A stretch of DNA of 64,000 nucleotides from Gemmatimonadota bacterium (GCA_028873815.1 JAPPNN010000010.1:1-64000), one strand, 5' to 3'; positions 34,253-42,691 are shown, numbered from the stretch's first letter. Notes: generated by a model from the letters alone, not told the origin. Numbers and translations: made by a program.

Positions 34253-35661
34253 CCGCCGGGGGCGATCCCCGCCGCGCGATCCCGGGCGTCGACCGGCTCC
34301 TGGCGCAGCCGTGGTGCGAGCTCCTGATTGCGTCCCGGGGCCGTGTGTGGATCACCGCCCGGGTGCGCGCGGTACTGGAGGAAGTGCGCTCCGGCACGCT
34401 CCCCGTGCCCGACTCCGTGGACGACTACGAGGAGCTGGTGCAGATGGAGGTGGCACGCGCCGAGACGTTGTCGCTGCGCAGCGTGATCAACGGCACCGGC
34501 GTCATTCTGCACACCAACCTGGGCCGCGCCCCCCTCGCCCTCGAGGCACGCGACGCGATGAGCAAGGCGGTCGGGTACGGCAACGTCGAGTTCGACCTCG
34601 AGATCGGCGAGAGGGGATCGCGGTACACCCACTGCGCCGGTCTCGTGACCGAGCTGCTGGGCGCCGAGGACGCGCTGGTCGTCAACAACGGGGCCGGGGC
34701 GGTCGCGGTGGCACTGACGGCCTATGCGGCGGGCAAGGGCGTCGCGGTGTCGCACGGCGAACTCGTGGAGATCGGAGGCGGTTTCCGCATCCCGGAGGTG
34801 GTGGAGGCGGCCGGAGCGCGCCTCGTGACCGTGGGGACCACGAACCGCACACGCCTCGACGACTACGCCCGCGCGGTGGCGGCCGGTGGGGTGGGCGCGA
34901 TCCTCAAGGTCCATCGCTCGAACTTCTCCATGTCGGGCTTCACGGAGGAGGCTGCGCTCACCGAGTTGGTTCGCCTGGGCACCGAGGCCGGGATTCCCGT
35001 GATTCACGACCTGGGGTCCGGGTTGCTGGTCGATAGCGAGCGACTGGGGCTGCCCCGCGAACCCACGCCGGCCGAGAGCGTGGCGGCGGGTCTGGACCTG
35101 GTCGCCTTCTCGGGAGACAAGCTGCTGGGCGGGCCACAGGCGGGGATCCTGGCGGGCAAGGCGGAGGGCGTGGCCCGCGCCAGGGCGCACCCGCTGTGCC
35201 GCGCGCTTCGCTGTGACAAGGTCACGCTGGCCGGGCTGGAGGCCACCCTCACGCTGTACCGCGATCCGGATCGGGCGATCGAGCGGGTGCCGGTGCTGCG
35301 AATGATCACCGCACGCGTGCAGGACCTGGAGCGGCGCGCGCTCAAGGTGGTGGGCGTGGTCGCCGGTTCGCGCGCGGAGCGGGGGGCCGCGCCCCTGCAC
35401 CTCGAGGTCGTGCGGGGACAGTCGCTGGTGGGCGGGGGAACCTTCCCGGACGCGCGTCTGCCGACCGCGGTCCTGCGCATCGAGGCCGGGGCCGCGGCCG
35501 AGCGGTGGATGGCGGCGCTCCGCGCGCACGCCCCCCCGATTGTGGCGCGCAGCCGGCACGGCCGGATCCTGATCGACTTCCGCACCCTCGGGGGCGGCGG
35601 CGACTTCATTGTGATGGCTGCGCTGTCGGAGCTGGACGCGGATGGCCACGGCGACGAATGA
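34249..35661 (+). CDS. selA: L-seryl-tRNA(Sec) selenium transferase
   Basis: A 470-aa PLP enzyme that turns seryl-tRNA(Sec) into selenocysteinyl-tRNA(Sec) using selenophosphate. The N-terminal tRNA-binding part is followed by NGTGVILHTNLGRAPL, the PLP-contact segment VVNNGAGAVA, VHRSNFSMSGF and the Schiff-base lysine in FSGDKLLGGPQAG (Lys291, close to Lys295 of E. coli). The length is normal. The GTG start at 34249 overlaps the end of the lipoprotein frame. selB, selC and selD are not in the window. Its TGA overlaps the next ATG by 4 bp. Confidence 0.93.
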   Translation: MTAGGDPRRAIPGVDRLLAQPWCELLIASRGRVWITARVRAVLEEVRSGTLPVPDSVDDYEELVQMEVARAETLSLRSVINGTGVILHTNLGRAPLALEARDAMSKAVGYGNVEFDLEIGERGSRYTHCAGLVTELLGAEDALVVNNGAGAVAVALTAYAAGKGVAVSHGELVEIGGGFRIPEVVEAAGARLVTVGTTNRTRLDDYARAVAAGGVGAILKVHRSNFSMSGFTEEAALTELVRLGTEAGIPVIHDLGSGLLVDSERLGLPREPTPAESVAAGLDLVAFSGDKLLGGPQAGILAGKAEGVARARAHPLCRALRCDKVTLAGLEATLTLYRDPDRAIERVPVLRMITARVQDLERRALKVVGVVAGSRAERGAAPLHLEVVRGQSLVGGGTFPDARLPTAVLRIEAGAAAERWMAALRAHAPPIVARSRHGRILIDFRTLGGGGDFIVMAALSELDADGHGDE

Positions 35662-36278
35662 CGCCCCCCGATCCCGGAGGCGGCGGACCCAGGGGCGGAC
35701 GGCGGGCCGTGTTCGCGGACCGCGACGGCACCATCATCGAGGACCACCAGTATGTAGCCGACCCCGGCGACGTGACGCTCCTCCCGGGGGCGGTCGACGC
35801 GCTTCACCGCCTGCGGGCCCTGGGGCTTGCCCTCGTGACGGTCACCAACCAGTCGGGAATCGGGCGCGGCTACTACACCCTGGACGACTATCATCGCGTG
35901 GCGGCCGAGGTGGACCGGCAGCTCCTCGCCGCAGGCATCGTCATGGACGGAACCTACTTCTGTCCCGACGCGCCCGGCGGGGATCCCAAAACGACGTGCC
36001 GCAAGCCGAGCACGATCATGCACGAGCGCGCCGCCGCCGATCTCGGGCTTGAGACGACAGGCTCCTATTTCGTGGGGGACAAGCGAAGCGACGTGCTCCC
36101 CGCGAGGGCGCTGGGCGGCACCGGGATTCTCGTGCGCACGGGGCACGGGGCGGTGGAGCAGGCATCGCTGGGCCCGGAGTTCCGCGTCGCCGACGACCTG
36201 CTGTCGGCGGCCGGACTCGTGGAGCGTCTGGAAGTGGAAACCGGCGGCGGGCACACGGGTTTTCACAGCGGTCGTTGA
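35658..36278 (+). CDS. HAD phosphatase, heptose-bisphosphate phosphatase (GmhB)-like
   Basis: A 206-aa HAD-IIIA phosphatase. DRDGTI (nucleophile Asp21, acid Asp23), VTNQSGIGRG and the GDKRSDV segment fit GmhB/HisB-N. GmhB removes the 7-phosphate of D-glycero-D-manno-heptose 1,7-bisphosphate in LPS core synthesis. GmhB normally carries a CxH...CxC zinc loop. Here the corresponding loop FCPDAPGGDPKTTCRKP keeps only two cysteines, so zinc binding is doubtful and the substrate could differ (for example a HisB-type phosphatase). It starts in the selA stop. Confidence 0.82.
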   Translation: MTPPDPGGGGPRGGRRAVFADRDGTIIEDHQYVADPGDVTLLPGAVDALHRLRALGLALVTVTNQSGIGRGYYTLDDYHRVAAEVDRQLLAAGIVMDGTYFCPDAPGGDPKTTCRKPSTIMHERAAADLGLETTGSYFVGDKRSDVLPARALGGTGILVRTGHGAVEQASLGPEFRVADDLLSAAGLVERLEVETGGGHTGFHSGR

Positions 36279-36304
36279 CCCCCTCTTGCACCATTGGGTA
36301 GCTT
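36275..36304 (+). promoter_or_regulatory. Possible sigma70-type promoter before the Fe-S carrier gene
   Basis: TTGACC at 36275-36280 and TAGCTT at 36299-36304 are separated by 18 bp and lie about 65 bp before the next start codon. The -35 matches five of six consensus bases; the -10 match is weaker. Confidence 0.4.
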
Positions 36305-36368
36305 CTTGGGACCGGCGTCACGCGGTGGCTCGCGCGCGACCCGAGCCGGTTATGGCGCAAAGAACAGG

Positions 36369-36716
36369 ATGGAGTATCAGATAGCGATGGACCTTACCCT
36401 TACGCCCAACGCGGTCAAGATGGTGCGGGGGTTCCTGGAAGAGCACGGTGAAACCGACGAGGCCGGACTCCGCGTCGCGGTTCTCCCTGGTGGCTGTTCG
36501 GGGTTTCAGTACGGCGTCGACATCGACGACGCCCCCGAGGGAGATGACGAGATCCTCATGCGCGACGGCATCCGGGTCTTTGTGGACCCATTCAGCGCCC
36601 AGTACCTGGAGGGGATCGAGATCGACTACATCACGTCGTTGATGGGTTCCGGATTCACGTTCAAGAACCCGCAGGCCACGGGTGGGTGTGGCTGCGGCAG
36701 TTCGTTCACGGTGTAG
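36369..36716 (+). CDS. A-type iron-sulfur carrier (HesB/IscA/ErpA family)
   Basis: About 115 aa. The three conserved cysteines are present: GGCSGFQY in the middle and GGCGCGSSF at the end. The family receives Fe-S clusters from the ISC or SUF scaffold and hands them to target proteins. Two starts are possible, ATG 36369 or ATG 36387; the second gives the more usual opening MDLTLTPNAV. Which of IscA, SufA or ErpA it represents cannot be told without the neighbouring scaffold genes. Fe-S users in this window include IspG and probably the DinG-type helicase. Confidence 0.9.
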   Translation: MEYQIAMDLTLTPNAVKMVRGFLEEHGETDEAGLRVAVLPGGCSGFQYGVDIDDAPEGDDEILMRDGIRVFVDPFSAQYLEGIEIDYITSLMGSGFTFKNPQATGGCGCGSSFTV

Positions 36717-36733
36717 TCCGCAGGCCCGATTCC

Positions 36734-37384
36734 GTGGAAGTCCTGACCTTCGCCGGCGGGCCCTTCATGCAGAACACGCTGCTGGTGGTCTGCGAAGACG
36801 GCCGCACCGGCCTCCTGGTCGACCCGGGGGCGATGACCGCCGAGGCGCTCACCGAGGCGCGCGCCCGCGACCTCCGGGTCGCGGCCATCCTGCTGACCCA
36901 CGCGCACTTCGATCACATCGAGGGCGTCCGCCTGGCCAAAGAGGAGACGGGCGCGCCCATTCACCTCCACCCCCTCGACCGCATCATCTACGACAACATC
37001 GCGCAGTACGGGTCGTTCTTCGGGGTGGAGTGCGAACCGCAGCCGCCCCCCGATGTCGACCTCGTGCCCGGCACGAACCTCACGTTTGGCGGCTCCGAGT
37101 TCGAGGTCGTCTTCACGCCGGGACACGCGCCCGGCCACGTGATGTTCGTATCGACGTCCGAGCCCGTGGCGATCGCCGGCGACGTCATCTTCGCCGGGTC
37201 GATCGGCCGCACGGACCTCCCGCTGGCCGACTTCGACACGCTCATGAATTCGATACACACGCGGGTGCTGACCCTGCCCGACGAGACGCGCCTGCACACG
37301 GGGCACGGGCCCGACACCACGGTCGGCCGGGAGCGCGCGACGAATCCCTTCCTCGTTCCCGTCTACGGAGGCGATTTCGCATGA
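36734..37384 (+). CDS. Metallo-beta-lactamase-fold hydrolase, glyoxalase II-like
   Basis: A 216-aa protein with the zinc motif THAHFDHIEG, then PGHAPGHVMF, GDVIFAGSIGRTDLP and HTGHGPDTTVGRERATNPF. This is the bacterial YcbL/GloB-like pattern of hydroxyacylglutathione-type hydrolases. The real substrate is open. The GTG at 36734 is chosen because the earlier ATG lies inside the Fe-S carrier gene. No clear ribosome binding site is seen. Confidence 0.88.
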   Translation: MEVLTFAGGPFMQNTLLVVCEDGRTGLLVDPGAMTAEALTEARARDLRVAAILLTHAHFDHIEGVRLAKEETGAPIHLHPLDRIIYDNIAQYGSFFGVECEPQPPPDVDLVPGTNLTFGGSEFEVVFTPGHAPGHVMFVSTSEPVAIAGDVIFAGSIGRTDLPLADFDTLMNSIHTRVLTLPDETRLHTGHGPDTTVGRERATNPFLVPVYGGDFA

Positions 37385-37421
37385 GCGGCACCCGCACGCG
37401 CACCGGCTGCACCAGGTTCGC

Positions 37422-38174
37422 GTGAGCGTTCCCTTCGCGGTTCTCGCCTCGGGGTCCGGGACCAACATGCAGGCACTGCTGGATCACGAGGCGTGGGGCG
37501 CGGCCTACCGGATCGAACTCCTCATCGTGGACCGCCCGTGCGAGGCGGAGCAGCGGGCGCGGAAGTGCGGCAGGGCGGTGTACCGGGTCGATTTCGGTGC
37601 GCCGACTCCGAAGGGCGACCGGGTCGGTTCCCGCAGGCAGGACGGTACCGAAACCGGCGATGCGGGTGCCGCTGACTCGCCCGGAGCGAGAGTCCTCGCC
37701 CTCCTCCAAAAACACCATGCCCGGGCGATTCTCCTCGCCGGCTTTCTGAAGCTTCTCCCGGCAAGCGTCTGCCGCGCTTTCGAGGGGCGGATCCTGAACA
37801 TCCATCCCGCGCTGCTGCCGTCATTCGGCGGCAAGGGGATGTACGGCGGGCGGGTTCACGAAGCGGTCCTGCGGTCGGGCGCGAGTCTGTCGGGTCCCAC
37901 CATCCACTTTGTCAACGAGCGCTACGACGAAGGCCGGATCCTCGCGCAGTGGCCGGTGCCCGTGGTACCCGGGGACACGGCCGCGAGTCTCGGGGCGCGG
38001 GTTCTGGAGGTCGAACACGTCCTGTATCCGGCGGCCGCCGACGCGCTTGCGAAAGGGCTGGATGCCGGGCGGGTTCCACGTTTCTCCTGGCCGGGCGATG
38101 GGTTCGGGACATCCGGAGCCGGGCTGAGAGAGTCGATCGGGAAAGCCTTTGGAGGTGCCGGTGGCCAGGCGTAG
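37422..38174 (+). CDS. purN: Phosphoribosylglycinamide formyltransferase
   Basis: A 250-aa enzyme of purine synthesis that moves a formyl group from 10-formyl-tetrahydrofolate to GAR. The opening is LASGSGTNMQALL; the catalytic Asn-His-Asp set is seen in NIHPALLP and in RYDEGRI. Typical PurN has about 190-215 residues. The excess is a Gly/Asp/Arg-rich insertion near residues 58-85 and a longer C-terminus. The start is GTG at 37422. Its last 14 bp overlap purH, so the two purine genes are co-translated. Confidence 0.9.
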   Translation: MSVPFAVLASGSGTNMQALLDHEAWGAAYRIELLIVDRPCEAEQRARKCGRAVYRVDFGAPTPKGDRVGSRRQDGTETGDAGAADSPGARVLALLQKHHARAILLAGFLKLLPASVCRAFEGRILNIHPALLPSFGGKGMYGGRVHEAVLRSGASLSGPTIHFVNERYDEGRILAQWPVPVVPGDTAASLGARVLEVEHVLYPAAADALAKGLDAGRVPRFSWPGDGFGTSGAGLRESIGKAFGGAGGQA

Positions 38175-39879
38175 AGCGTTGCTGAGCGTGTCGGACAAGG
38201 CAGGGATCGTTGCGTTTGCGAAGGCGCTTGCGGAGCAGGGGTGGGAGGTGCTTTCCACCGGGGGCACCGCGCGGTCGCTTCGCGAAGCGGGCCTGGACGT
38301 GACCGACGTCTCGGCGGTGACGGGCCACCCGGAAATGATGGACGGGCGGGTCAAGACGCTGCATCCGGCGATCCACGCGGGGCTGCTCGCGCGGCGGTCG
38401 CAGGCCGGCGACATGGCGGCGCTCGGAGAGCAGGGATACCGCCCCATCGATCTGGTCGCGGTCAACCTGTACCCGTTCCGGGAGACGATTGCGGCGGCCG
38501 GCGTGACCCTGGCGGACGCGATGGAGAACGTCGATATCGGTGGCCCCACGCTGATCCGCGCCGCCGCAAAGAACCACGGCGACGTCTGGGTCGTGGTGGA
38601 TCCCGCCGACTATGATGCCGTGCTGGAAGCGATTGCTGCAGCGGAACACGGCGATTCCACGGCGTCGGCTCCGGCTCCGTCCGCGCAGGCTTCCGCGCTG
38701 CGTCGGAGGCTCGCGGCCAAGGTCTTCCGGCACATTTCGGCCTACGACGATGCGATCGCGGGGTATCTGGAGGGACTGGAGAGCGGCCGTGCGGACACGG
38801 GACCGGACGAACCGATGGCGGGGCGGGTAACGCTGGAACTGGAGAGGCGGGAGGTGCTCCGCTACGGCGAGAACCCGGGGCAGGGGGCCGCCTTCTATTC
38901 GGCGGCGACTGGCGATTACGGTATCGCAAAACTTGAACAAATGCACGGCAAGGCGCTGTCCTACAACAATATACTAGATCTGGACGGCGCCCTACTGAGC
39001 TTGGCCCCCTTCGCGTTCTCACCCGATCCCGCCGTGTGCATCGTCAAGCACACGACGCCGTGCGGGCTGGCGGTGAGCTCGACGCTGGCCGAAGCGTTTG
39101 CGCGGGCGCGGCGCACGGATCCCGTGTCGGCCTTCGGCTCGGTGATTGCGGTCAACCGGCACCTCGACCGTGACACGGCCGCGGAAATCGGCTCCATGTT
39201 CGTGGAATGCGTGGTGGCGCCCGGGTTCACGTCCGGCGCGCTCGAGGTGCTTACGGCCAGGAAGAACATCCGCCTGCTGGCTTTGCCCGGTGGGCTGGCG
39301 GCCCGATCGGAGGGGCGGAGCGACGCGGGCGGTGGCGGTGCCGAAGCGCAGGAGACCGCGAAATCACGGTTCCTGGCGCGGGCGGCGGGCCACGACGGCG
39401 CCCTCTCGTTTCGCTCCGTGTACGGCGGCGTCCTCTTCCAGTCGCTGCCCGATCCGCCGTTCCACGGCCGGGACGACCCGGGCTGGAAGGTCGTGACGGC
39501 GCGCCGTCCCAGGGCGGTCGAGCGCGCGGACCTCTCGTTCGCCTGGTCGGCGGTGGCAGGCGTGAAGTCGAATGCGATCCTACTGGCGAAGAACGGCGCG
39601 ACGGTCGGGATCGGCGCGGGACAGACCAGCCGCGTCGATTCGTCCAGACTGGCCGTGCGCAAGGCCCGCGAGGCGGGGCTCGAGGCGGAACTCGACGGTT
39701 GCGTCCTCGCCTCCGACGCGTTCTTCCCGTTCCGCGACGGCGTCGATGCGGCGGCCGACGCGGGCGCCAGGGCGATCGTCCAGCCGGGCGGATCGATCCG
39801 CGACGACGAGGTGGTTGCCGCCGCGGACGAGCACGGCATCGCCATGGTGTTCACCGGGCGGAGGCTGTTCCGGCACTAG
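38161..39879 (+). CDS. purH: Bifunctional AICAR formyltransferase / IMP cyclohydrolase
   Basis: The 572-aa enzyme for the last two steps to IMP. The N-terminal MGS-like IMP cyclohydrolase domain shows ALLSVSDKAGI, STGGTA, TGHPEMMDGRVKTLHP and NLYPF. The C-terminal AICAR transformylase domain shows YGENPGQGAAFYS, the catalytic Lys-His in VKHTTPCG, and the ending SNAILLAKNG...GQTSRVDS...ASDAFFPF. It is longer than E. coli PurH (529 aa) because of a Gly/Ala-rich loop near residues 375-410. The GTG at 38161 is chosen, with GGAGG 5 bases upstream. Confidence 0.94.
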   Translation: MARRRALLSVSDKAGIVAFAKALAEQGWEVLSTGGTARSLREAGLDVTDVSAVTGHPEMMDGRVKTLHPAIHAGLLARRSQAGDMAALGEQGYRPIDLVAVNLYPFRETIAAAGVTLADAMENVDIGGPTLIRAAAKNHGDVWVVVDPADYDAVLEAIAAAEHGDSTASAPAPSAQASALRRRLAAKVFRHISAYDDAIAGYLEGLESGRADTGPDEPMAGRVTLELERREVLRYGENPGQGAAFYSAATGDYGIAKLEQMHGKALSYNNILDLDGALLSLAPFAFSPDPAVCIVKHTTPCGLAVSSTLAEAFARARRTDPVSAFGSVIAVNRHLDRDTAAEIGSMFVECVVAPGFTSGALEVLTARKNIRLLALPGGLAARSEGRSDAGGGGAEAQETAKSRFLARAAGHDGALSFRSVYGGVLFQSLPDPPFHGRDDPGWKVVTARRPRAVERADLSFAWSAVAGVKSNAILLAKNGATVGIGAGQTSRVDSSRLAVRKAREAGLEAELDGCVLASDAFFPFRDGVDAAADAGARAIVQPGGSIRDDEVVAAADEHGIAMVFTGRRLFRH

Positions 39880-39949
39880 CGGGACGGGCGCGCGTCACCA
39901 GGCTCGGCGCTTGAATGCCGCACGGTCGGAACCCATCTTTCGCGGGCCC

Positions 39950-40033
39950 GGAGGGGTGGCAGAGCGGTTCAATGCACCGGTCTTGAAAACCGGCGTCCGC
40001 AAGGACACGTGGGTTCGAATCCCACCCCCTCCG
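39950..40033 (+). tRNA. tRNA-Ser (anticodon UGA)
   Basis: The acceptor strands are GGAGGGG (39950-39956) and CCCCTCC (40026-40032) with discriminator G. The anticodon stem CCGGT/ACCGG encloses loop CTTGAAA, giving anticodon TGA. A long variable arm (GTCCGCAAGGAC region) marks a class II tRNA, and the T-arm is GTGGG-TTCGAAT-CCCAC. CCA is not encoded. It reads UCN serine codons, mainly UCA. Confidence 0.95.
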
Positions 40034-40082
40034 TTATGAGGAGCGGCGAAGCTATCCGGAGGCCAATCCCACCCCCTCCGTT
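40018..40082 (+). repeat. 18-bp duplication of the tRNA-Ser 3' end (40018-40035 and 40065-40082)
   Basis: AATCCCACCCCCTCCGTT occurs as the tRNA 3' end and again 47 bp downstream. Integrases that use tRNA genes leave exactly such duplications of the 3' end at element borders. Only 29 bp separate the copies, so either the element between them has been lost, or the second copy is one border of the accessory segment that follows (40110-42650). No integrase is present. Confidence 0.7.
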
Positions 40083-40109
40083 CCAGGTCGAAAGGGAGTC
40101 CGCATTCGC

Positions 40110-41312
40110 ATGATCCGGCGCATTCAGGCCCTCAACTACCGCTGCTTTCGACATCTGGATATCGCCCTGGACCGGTTCCACCTGTTGATCGGCCCGAACG
40201 GGGGCGGGAAGCGCACGCTCATCGATACCGTGCAGTTCCTGGGAGACCTGGTCCGCGAAGGTCCCCAGGCGGCTGTCGAAGCACGCGCCGCGGACTTTCG
40301 TGATTTGGTCTGGGGTCGGCCCGAACGCGGCCTGCGGTTCGAAATCGCGGTGGAGTTCGAGATACCGAGGCACAGCATCCCTCTGCTGCCGGCGACCAGG
40401 GACTTCGGGACCTACCGATACGAGGTCGCGGTCGGGTGCGACGGCGACGAAGTCCGCATCGAGGCGGAGCGGGGTCTGCTCATGCCAGCCCCGGGTCCGG
40501 CGCCCGCCCAGGAAACGCTCTTCCCGTATCCGCTGGAGCCGCCGTCCACCATCCTGTCGAGCGCGCGCCCCGGGGCCAGCACCACGCTCAGCAAGGCCAG
40601 CGGCAACGACTGGTTTTATGCCGAGACCACCGGCGGCAAGGGCTGGACCAAGATCGGCATCAACTTCGGCCCCCGCCGTTCCACCCTGGGCAGCCTGCCC
40701 GAGTCCGTCGACACGATGCCGGTGACGACCGGGTTCAAGAACTTTCTCGAGCGCCGGGTCCGGCGGCTGAACCTGGACGGGGACGCGCTCGGCGGGCACT
40801 GTGCCGCCGATGCTCCCGCAGACGTGCCCGCTGCCGACGGCTCGAATCTCCCCGCGCTGGTGCGGCGGATGAGGCACGACCACCGCGAGCGCTTCGTGGA
40901 GTGGCTGAAGGAGGTCCGGACCTCGGTTGGCGGACTGGTGGACATCCGCGTGTCCGAGCGGGAGCCCGATCGCGCGGAGTACCTCGTCCTGGTTTACGAC
41001 GACGGACGCGAATCGCCCGCCTGGCTCGAGTCCGAGGGAACCCTCAAGCTCCTGGCTCTCACTCTGCTCCCCGCGTTGCCGCCGCTGGGGGGCCTCTACT
41101 GGGTCGTCGAACCCGAGCGGAGCCTGCACCCCTCCGCTCTGGGCGCCGTGCTGGGCGCGCTATCCGCGGTTCCAGGCGCCCAGGTGCTGGCATCGACCCA
41201 TTCGCGCGCCCTTATCGATCAGGTCCAACCGCAACACGTGCTCTGTCTGGACAGGAACCCGGCCGGGGAGGCGCGCGTGGTGCGGGGAAGCGAGCCTCCG
41301 CCGACCGGATAG
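40110..41312 (+). CDS. AAA-type ATPase-like protein with eroded nucleotide motifs
   Basis: A 400-aa protein of the AAA_21/OLD-like SMC-type family: RRIQALNYRCFRHLDI opening, a Walker A region GPNGGGKRT (28-36), a late Walker B-like segment YWVVEPERSLHP, and STHSRALID. Two key positions are changed: the Ser/Thr after the P-loop lysine is Arg35, and the Walker B Asp before Glu is Val333. ATP binding or hydrolysis is therefore doubtful. The gene starts 28 bp after the tRNA-Ser repeat and stands alone, without the TOPRIM or nuclease partner that many relatives have. Likely an accessory or defence-derived gene. Confidence 0.78.
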   Translation: MIRRIQALNYRCFRHLDIALDRFHLLIGPNGGGKRTLIDTVQFLGDLVREGPQAAVEARAADFRDLVWGRPERGLRFEIAVEFEIPRHSIPLLPATRDFGTYRYEVAVGCDGDEVRIEAERGLLMPAPGPAPAQETLFPYPLEPPSTILSSARPGASTTLSKASGNDWFYAETTGGKGWTKIGINFGPRRSTLGSLPESVDTMPVTTGFKNFLERRVRRLNLDGDALGGHCAADAPADVPAADGSNLPALVRRMRHDHRERFVEWLKEVRTSVGGLVDIRVSEREPDRAEYLVLVYDDGRESPAWLESEGTLKLLALTLLPALPPLGGLYWVVEPERSLHPSALGAVLGALSAVPGAQVLASTHSRALIDQVQPQHVLCLDRNPAGEARVVRGSEPPPTG

Positions 41313-41359
41313 CGCGCGGCCGCCGGGGATGCGGCGTAGTCGACGCCGGAAGGAAGCTG

Positions 41360-41373
41360 GCGAGGCGCCTCGC
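41360..41373. terminator. Perfect 14-bp palindrome between convergent genes
   Basis: GCGAGGCGCCTCGC lies between two genes that end toward each other, just before the stop of the minus-strand gene. It has no T-run, so a role as terminator is only suggested by position. Confidence 0.25.
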
Positions 41374-41375
41374 GG

Positions 41376-42605
41376 CTACCCGCGCAGCGCGGCCGTGGGC
41401 ATGTACCTTGCGCTCCGTCCGCGTCCCTCGGGGCGCAGGAAGCCCAGCTCCACCAGCTGCGCGATCTCCTTTCCGGCATCCCGCACGCTGATTTCGAACA
41501 ATCTCCGGTAGTCGATGCTCCGCAGCCACGGATCCTTGCGAAAGTGCTCCCGCAGCGCGGGCAGCCGGTCCTCGAGAAACCAGCGCGCCTCGTCAAGCTC
41601 CGCGGTGAGGTAGCACCGGGTGACCTCGTCGTCGGTGTCGAAGTCGCGGCACACGATGTCCCCTTCCACCAGCTCCTGGACGCGCTTCTTCGCTTCGTCC
41701 TCGTGAACAGAGTTCAACCGCTGGTAGTCGACGTGACTGAATCCATCGGGACGGGCGATGAGAATTCGCTTCTGGTCGCCGGAGATGGGAAGGCGCCTCA
41801 CCAGGTAGCTCCACCCGGGTCCCGCGGTCTCGAATGTCGGTTCCTGGAACAGTGTGACCGAAAAGAGTGCGCTCCCTTCCGCAAACTCGGGACGCCGCAG
41901 GAAGCTGGCCGCCATGCTCGAGCGCATTCGGCCGAACCCGCGCCCCTCCGCTCGCATGTAGCCGGCATCGGCGAGCACGCGCGTCATGAGGGGGTTGCGG
42001 GCGGCGGCCCGGGGCTTGCCCTCCCGGAGCGTCTCCAACGTCACGGGCTCCGGAAGCTCGCCGGGGCTCACCACCTCCATGCGGTCGTCGAAGAACCAGA
42101 TCTCCGCGCCCCGGTCCTGCACCTCGTAGTCGCGGTGGGCGATCGCGTTCACCACCGCTTCCTGCCAGGCCTCGTCCGGGTATTCCGGCAGATCGCGGTA
42201 GAAGATGTCGCGCAGGGCATCGGAGCGGCGGATCTGCGCCCGCGTGATTCGGCTGATCTCGTCGACTGCCCTCGCCAGGGGCGCGTCGGCCCGGCCGGCC
42301 CGGTTCACGTTGCCCGCCCGTCCCGGCAATCGCCGGGTGCCCGTGACACGAAAGACCGCAATCCCCGCCTGCGGATGCCAGCGGTCCGCCGGCTCCCGCG
42401 CGAAGAGCAGCAGTGCGGCGTTCGTGACCCGCCAGCCTTCGCCGGACGACGTGATCAGACCATACCGTTCGAGCTCGGCGACGACGGACTCGGCGTTGCC
42501 GCCCGTTGTTCCGCCCAGAAACGACGCCGCCAGTTCGATGTCGAGGTCGTCGACGGTCGCCTCCGGCCTGATCCGCCCCTCGTAGCCTTGTTTGCGGTCG
42601 TGCAT
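41376..42605 (-). CDS. Truncated AlbA_2/HATPase-type regulator
   Basis: A 409-aa protein matching the C-terminal two thirds of the AlbA_2 (Schlafen-like) plus HATPase_c_4 family: EAVVNAIAHRDY, then the segment DRMEVVSPGELPEPVTLETL, ARNPLMTRVLADAGYMRAEGRGFGRM, and winged-helix-like C-terminal domains. Family members normally begin with an AlbA_2 nucleic-acid-binding domain of about 130 residues. That domain is absent here, and no upstream coding trace of it is seen before the S9 peptidase gene. The start has no clear ribosome binding site, but a palindrome lies 29 bp upstream. It could be a shortened working regulator or a decaying remnant. Confidence 0.75.
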   Translation of the reverse strand: MHDRKQGYEGRIRPEATVDDLDIELAASFLGGTTGGNAESVVAELERYGLITSSGEGWRVTNAALLLFAREPADRWHPQAGIAVFRVTGTRRLPGRAGNVNRAGRADAPLARAVDEISRITRAQIRRSDALRDIFYRDLPEYPDEAWQEAVVNAIAHRDYEVQDRGAEIWFFDDRMEVVSPGELPEPVTLETLREGKPRAAARNPLMTRVLADAGYMRAEGRGFGRMRSSMAASFLRRPEFAEGSALFSVTLFQEPTFETAGPGWSYLVRRLPISGDQKRILIARPDGFSHVDYQRLNSVHEDEAKKRVQELVEGDIVCRDFDTDDEVTRCYLTAELDEARWFLEDRLPALREHFRKDPWLRSIDYRRLFEISVRDAGKEIAQLVELGFLRPEGRGRSARYMPTAALRG

Positions 42606-42633
42606 TTGCGCAGGGTATCAGGGCCGCATCATC

Positions 42634-42648
42634 AAACGATCATCGTTT
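42634..42648 (-). promoter_or_regulatory. Operator-like palindrome AAACGAT-C-ATCGTTT
   Basis: A perfect 7+1+7 inverted repeat placed 29 bp upstream of the minus-strand start at 42605. On the minus strand TTGATA (42655-42650) precedes it like a -35 element, so the palindrome would sit in a promoter spacer, a usual place for a repressor site. The -10 match is poor. Confidence 0.45.
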
Positions 42649-42691
42649 TATCAATGTGGGTGCGCTCGCGGTGGGTCTGCGCGCCACCTGG

